Of a stretch of 10,029 bases of DNA, positions 8,086 through 10,029 are shown one piece after another (positions within the stretch are counted from its first letter, which is position 1; the number at the start of each line of letters is the position of its first letter). Position numbers and translations under genes: made by a program. The stretch covers positions 1-10,029 of the forward strand of contig CAYPQF010000051.1 of the NCBI GenBank assembly GCA_964412815.1. The letters run 5' to 3'. A model generated the notes under the pieces. That model searched no databases, was not told the DNA's origin, and saw only the letters and a program-made list of their open reading frames with translations. The stretch comes from JAOAFZ01 sp964412815 (GTDB lineage Bacteria; Patescibacteriota; Microgenomatia; UBA1406; GWC2-37-13).

Positions 8086-8595
8086 CTATTTAATTTGAAA
8101 TTCCAGGCTAAAGAATTTAATACGTCGCTTAAAACTATTAAAGTCAATAGCTTTAGATTTTTTGCTGTCTCTCAAACACTCTTTGAAATATCAATAAACG
8201 GGAGGGGATTGCAACCAGAATAAAAGAATAAACTGACCTGATTCATTGTTTTTCCCACTAGCAATCTTCATGATTTCAGGCATATCAGACTAGTCAGATC
8301 TAACCCAGTAAACCTTGTCATTGACTGTTACCAGATCCTTATCCTTTAACTGGTAATCAAACCTATTTAATTCTAGAAAACCAATAATTTCACGAATGGT
8401 TTGTAAGGAAATCTTTTGCCTGAGATTACTGATAGCTCGAATTTCTAAGATCTGCTCCCAGGAATAGATCACTACAGGTTTTTTGGAGTTGCCGTATTTT
8501 TGGGGTACTACCAGTTTGACGCGGTCAAGATAAGCTAGCCGACTTGACGTAACCCCAGTTAAAGTGATCGCTTCTTGACGAGTAAACCCTTCCAT
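8086..8595 (-). pseudogene. MerR-like regulator gene with two in-frame stops
   Basis: The first 101 codons (8595 down to 8290) encode a small DNA-binding protein. TRQEAITLTGVTSSRLAYLD is a MerR-type helix-turn-helix and wing start, with a YSWEQILEIR helix after it, as in a cyanobacterial MerR-like family of about 160 residues. A TAG at 8290-8292 ends this frame. The same frame then continues with protein-like sequence (SDMPEIMKIASGKN, QFILLFWL), meets TGA at 8191-8193, and goes on (AIDFNSFKRRIKFFSLE) to TAG at 8086-8088. The later pieces match, from memory, the family pattern of a D-W pair, an ASGKN stretch and a final DFD-K-R motif, so the TAG probably replaces a Trp codon. The ATG at 8593-8595 has a good GAGG ribosome site. 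The intact 101-residue part could still bind DNA. Cyanobacterial transposons with Cas12k encode related MerR-type repressors, but no such transposon is visible here. Confidence 0.75.
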
Positions 8596-8638
8596 ACCAC
8601 CTCACTAAGCGAAGTAGCCCCATAGAAGCCGCAACGAT

Positions 8639-8644
8639 TTTATA
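8639..8644 (-). promoter_or_regulatory. Candidate -10 box of the MerR-like gene
   Basis: On the minus strand TATAAA sits about 45 bp before the ATG at 8595, a usual distance. The corresponding -35 (TGATGC, 18 bp upstream) is poor, as often in activator-dependent promoters. The inverted repeat at 8667-8694 lies just upstream. Confidence 0.3.
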
Positions 8645-8666
8645 CCTTGATTTCAATTCATTGCAT

Positions 8667-8694
8667 CATAACGTTTAATAAAGTAAATGTTATG
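8667..8694. promoter_or_regulatory. Inverted repeat, likely operator between divergent genes
   Basis: CATAACGTTTA (8667-8677) and TAAATGTTATG (8684-8694) are inverted copies matching at 10 of 11 positions around a 6-bp spacer ATAAAG. The repeat lies between the leftward MerR-like gene and the rightward antitoxin gene. It has no T-run, so it is not a typical terminator. Both MerR-type regulators and Phd antitoxins bind palindromes near their own promoters, so either could use it. Its position just upstream of the MerR-like -10 box favours the regulator. The role is inference. Confidence 0.5.
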
Positions 8695-8815
8695 TAACAG
8701 GTGTACAGTCAAATTTTACTCTTGAACTTTCAAGGTGGTTGCTCTGGTGTGTACCAATGTAAACCTGCTAGCATGGAATTAACAGCGAATTTCATGGTTA
8801 TCTGACCCATCCTTT

Positions 8816-9079
8816 ATGATCAACCTCCAGGACATTCGATCGCTCACTGAGTTCCAGCGCAACTCCAGACAATTCCTTCAGCATCTTAAGGAAACCAGGA
8901 AACCCCTCGTGCTGACGGTCAACGGTAAAGCCGAAGTTGTGGTTCAGGATGCTGAAGCTTACCAGTCGTTACTGGATCGCCTGGAACGGGCAGAAGCGAT
9001 CGCTGCCATTCGTCAGGGACAGAATTTGAGGGCGGTGAAGGACGATCTGCATGGGAAGCCTTGGAAGAGCTACGGGTAA
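8816..9079 (+). CDS. Phd/YefM-type antitoxin, frameshifted C-terminus
   Basis: An 87-residue protein whose first 66 or so residues match the Phd/YefM antitoxin family: an N-terminal DNA-binding part (IRSLTEFQRNSRQFLQHLKE) and the hallmark VLTVNGKAEVVVQDAEAYQ segment at 33-51. Such antitoxins repress their own operon through the N-terminus and neutralise a RelE/ParE- or Doc-type toxin through the C-terminus. After about residue 68 (near 9019) the frame gives QNLRAVKDDLHGKPW, unlike the family. Shifting by one base gives TEFEGGEGRSAWEALEELRV and KHGS up to TGA at 9091-9093, which does fit the usual GEG...EELR-KYG ending. A one-base deletion near 9019 is the simplest reading. No toxin frame follows. 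The start ATG agrees with the family N-terminus, though no clear ribosome site precedes it. A HIP1 site lies at 8996-9003. Confidence 0.72.
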   Translation: MINLQDIRSLTEFQRNSRQFLQHLKETRKPLVLTVNGKAEVVVQDAEAYQSLLDRLERAEAIAAIRQGQNLRAVKDDLHGKPWKSYG

Positions 9080-9093
9080 AGCATGGTAGTTGA

Positions 9094-9466
9094 GGGGGTT
9101 GTGCGGAACACTCACCGTTTTTGCAGATGGAAATTGTCGCCTGCGGTAAGCAGCAATAAAACCGTTTTTGAGCAGTGCGATCGCATGAGTCATTTGCTGG
9201 AGTTTTTTCAAGAATTGGTACATCATCTTCAGGTATCAGAAATTACTTAGTTTCATACTGGTACTGGCCAACTTCCGATTATCACAATATAGAGAGAACC
9301 GACAGATAATGATGGGTGCCAAATCCAGGCTCATTTCGGTGGTTTTCGCTAGAGTCCCTGCCTACCTGTTCTAATGGGTAGATGGCTGCTAACTGAGCTT
9401 TTTGCCCTATTTTGATCAGCAGTTAACATCTCGCCGTTTTACGGAGCTACTAAGGGAGCAACTTGG
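9094..9466. other. Intergenic region before the transporter gene
   Basis: No supported gene is seen here. Where a toxin partner of the antitoxin would be expected there is only a 55-codon frame (9083-9250) with no family match. A HIP1 site lies at 9177-9184. TAACTG (9390-9395) and CAGTTA (9420-9425) could pair across 24 bases in the transporter leader. AAGGGA at 9452-9457 is the transporter's ribosome site. No clear promoter, tRNA or long repeat was found. Confidence 0.5.
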
Positions 9467-10029
9467 ATGGACACCTGGCAAGCGATCGCTGCGCTCACAA
9501 TTTTTGTAGGAGTGATTATTCTGCTGATCACGGAATGGTTACATCTCACCATTGCAGCGCTGTTAGGTGCCTTGCTATTGATTCTTTTAAATATTTTGAC
9601 CCTGGATGAAGCCATTTCTTACATTGGTAAAAGCCACGCCACATTGGGACTGTTTTTTGGGGTAATGGTGATGGTACGGGCCTTTGAGCCAACCCGCGTG
9701 TTTGAATATCTGGCAGTTCAAATGGTGTTGCTGGCTAAAGGGCAGGGCAAGCGCTTGTTGCTGGGAATTGTTGCCATTACAACGCCGATTTGCGCTGTGC
9801 TGCCCAATGCCACAACAGTGATGCTGCTGGCTCCGTTGATTCCACCGCTGGCAGAAGATATTGGCGTAAACTTTGTTCCTTTGCTAATCCTGATGGTGTT
9901 TGTAGCCAATAGCTCTGGCTTGTTGACGCAGGTTGGAGATCCGGCCACCTTTATTGTTGCCGATGCCATCAATATGAGTTTTTTGGAGTATTTATGGAAA
10001 CTGAGCCTGGGAGGTGCGATCGCGGTACT
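9467..10029 (+). CDS. ArsB/NhaD/SLC13-type membrane ion transporter (5' part)
   Basis: The frame runs from ATG 9467 to the window end without a stop (187 complete codons), with AAGGGA 9 bp upstream as a good ribosome site. The protein is very hydrophobic. Membrane segments lie at about 5-24, 26-44, 58-72, 97-125 and 133-155. The sequence LPNATTVMLLAPL near 113-125 and QVGDPATFIV near 156-165 correspond to the conserved intramembrane loops of the ArsB/NhaD/CitMHS ion transporter superfamily (DN-x-TTV-LL-P and GDPPN-type motifs). Members move arsenite, sodium, sulfate or dicarboxylates across the inner membrane; the substrate cannot be told here. HIP1 sites at 9482 and 10016 mark it as native cyanobacterial sequence. 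It appears unrelated to the DISARM genes and probably marks the chromosomal flank of the island. Confidence 0.85.
   Translation, partial: MDTWQAIAALTIFVGVIILLITEWLHLTIAALLGALLLILLNILTLDEAISYIGKSHATLGLFFGVMVMVRAFEPTRVFEYLAVQMVLLAKGQGKRLLLGIVAITTPICAVLPNATTVMLLAPLIPPLAEDIGVNFVPLLILMVFVANSSGLLTQVGDPATFIVADAINMSFLEYLWKLSLGGAIAV

Noticed and set aside
8086..8815. Possible edge of a Cas12k-type CRISPR-associated transposon, because those encode MerR-like repressors
   Set aside because: No Cas12k, TnsB, TnsC, TniQ, CRISPR repeat or transposon end is visible; the MerR-like family also occurs outside such elements.
9083..9250. 55-codon frame (MVVEGVVRNTH...) directly after the antitoxin, in the place of a toxin gene
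   Set aside because: It matches no toxin family I know, has no clear ribosome site and is simply the antitoxin frame continuing after its stop.
9390..9425. TAACTG/CAGTTA inverted repeat in the transporter leader as a riboswitch or terminator
   Set aside because: The stem is short, the loop is 24 bases and no known riboswitch core or T-run follows.
1..10029. CRISPR array, tRNA or rRNA genes
   Set aside because: No regularly spaced repeats and no tRNA- or rRNA-like sequence were seen on either strand.

Overview
The window looks like cyanobacterial chromosome. Nine exact copies of the octamer GCGATCGC (HIP1, a hallmark of many cyanobacterial genomes) start at 1678, 3636, 4167, 5822, 6729, 8996, 9177, 9482 and 10016. 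Base composition is moderate except for an AT-rich block at about 6800-8290. The species cannot be told from this sequence.

Layout, left to right. (1) 1-188: the 3' end of a transposase-like gene, probably ISKra4-type, which seems to carry an in-frame TGA. (2) 117-483: a spacer with a weak hairpin and a candidate promoter. (3) 484-6797: drmA, drmB and drmC in one tightly packed rightward operon (3-bp gap, then a 4-bp ATGA overlap). This is the core of a DISARM anti-phage system. (4) 6787-8010 (or 8058), minus strand: a DNA cytosine-5 methyltransferase, best read as drmMII, facing drmC and overlapping its 3' end by 11 bp. (5) 8086-8595, minus strand: a MerR-like regulator gene broken by two in-frame stops. 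(6) 8667-8694: a strong inverted repeat in the space between two divergent genes. (7) 8816-9079: a Phd/YefM-type antitoxin gene with an apparent one-base frameshift near its end and no recognisable toxin after it. (8) 9467-10029: the start of an ArsB/NhaD/SLC13-type membrane transporter, cut by the window end.

How the parts work together. In known DISARM systems the methyltransferase marks host DNA, while the DrmA helicase-like protein and the DrmB DUF1998 protein form a DNA-binding complex that acts on incoming unmodified phage DNA; DrmC is a phospholipase-D-family protein. A 5mC methylase points to the class 2 type (drmE, drmA, drmB, drmC, drmMII). No drmE or drmD is visible here, and the place just upstream of drmA is taken by transposase debris. 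The methylase is inverted, AT-richer and free of HIP1 sites, which suggests a separate origin from drmABC. The flanks (transposase remnant, broken regulator, frameshifted orphan antitoxin) have the look of a worn defence-island edge, while drmA, drmB, drmC and the methylase all have intact frames and catalytic motifs.
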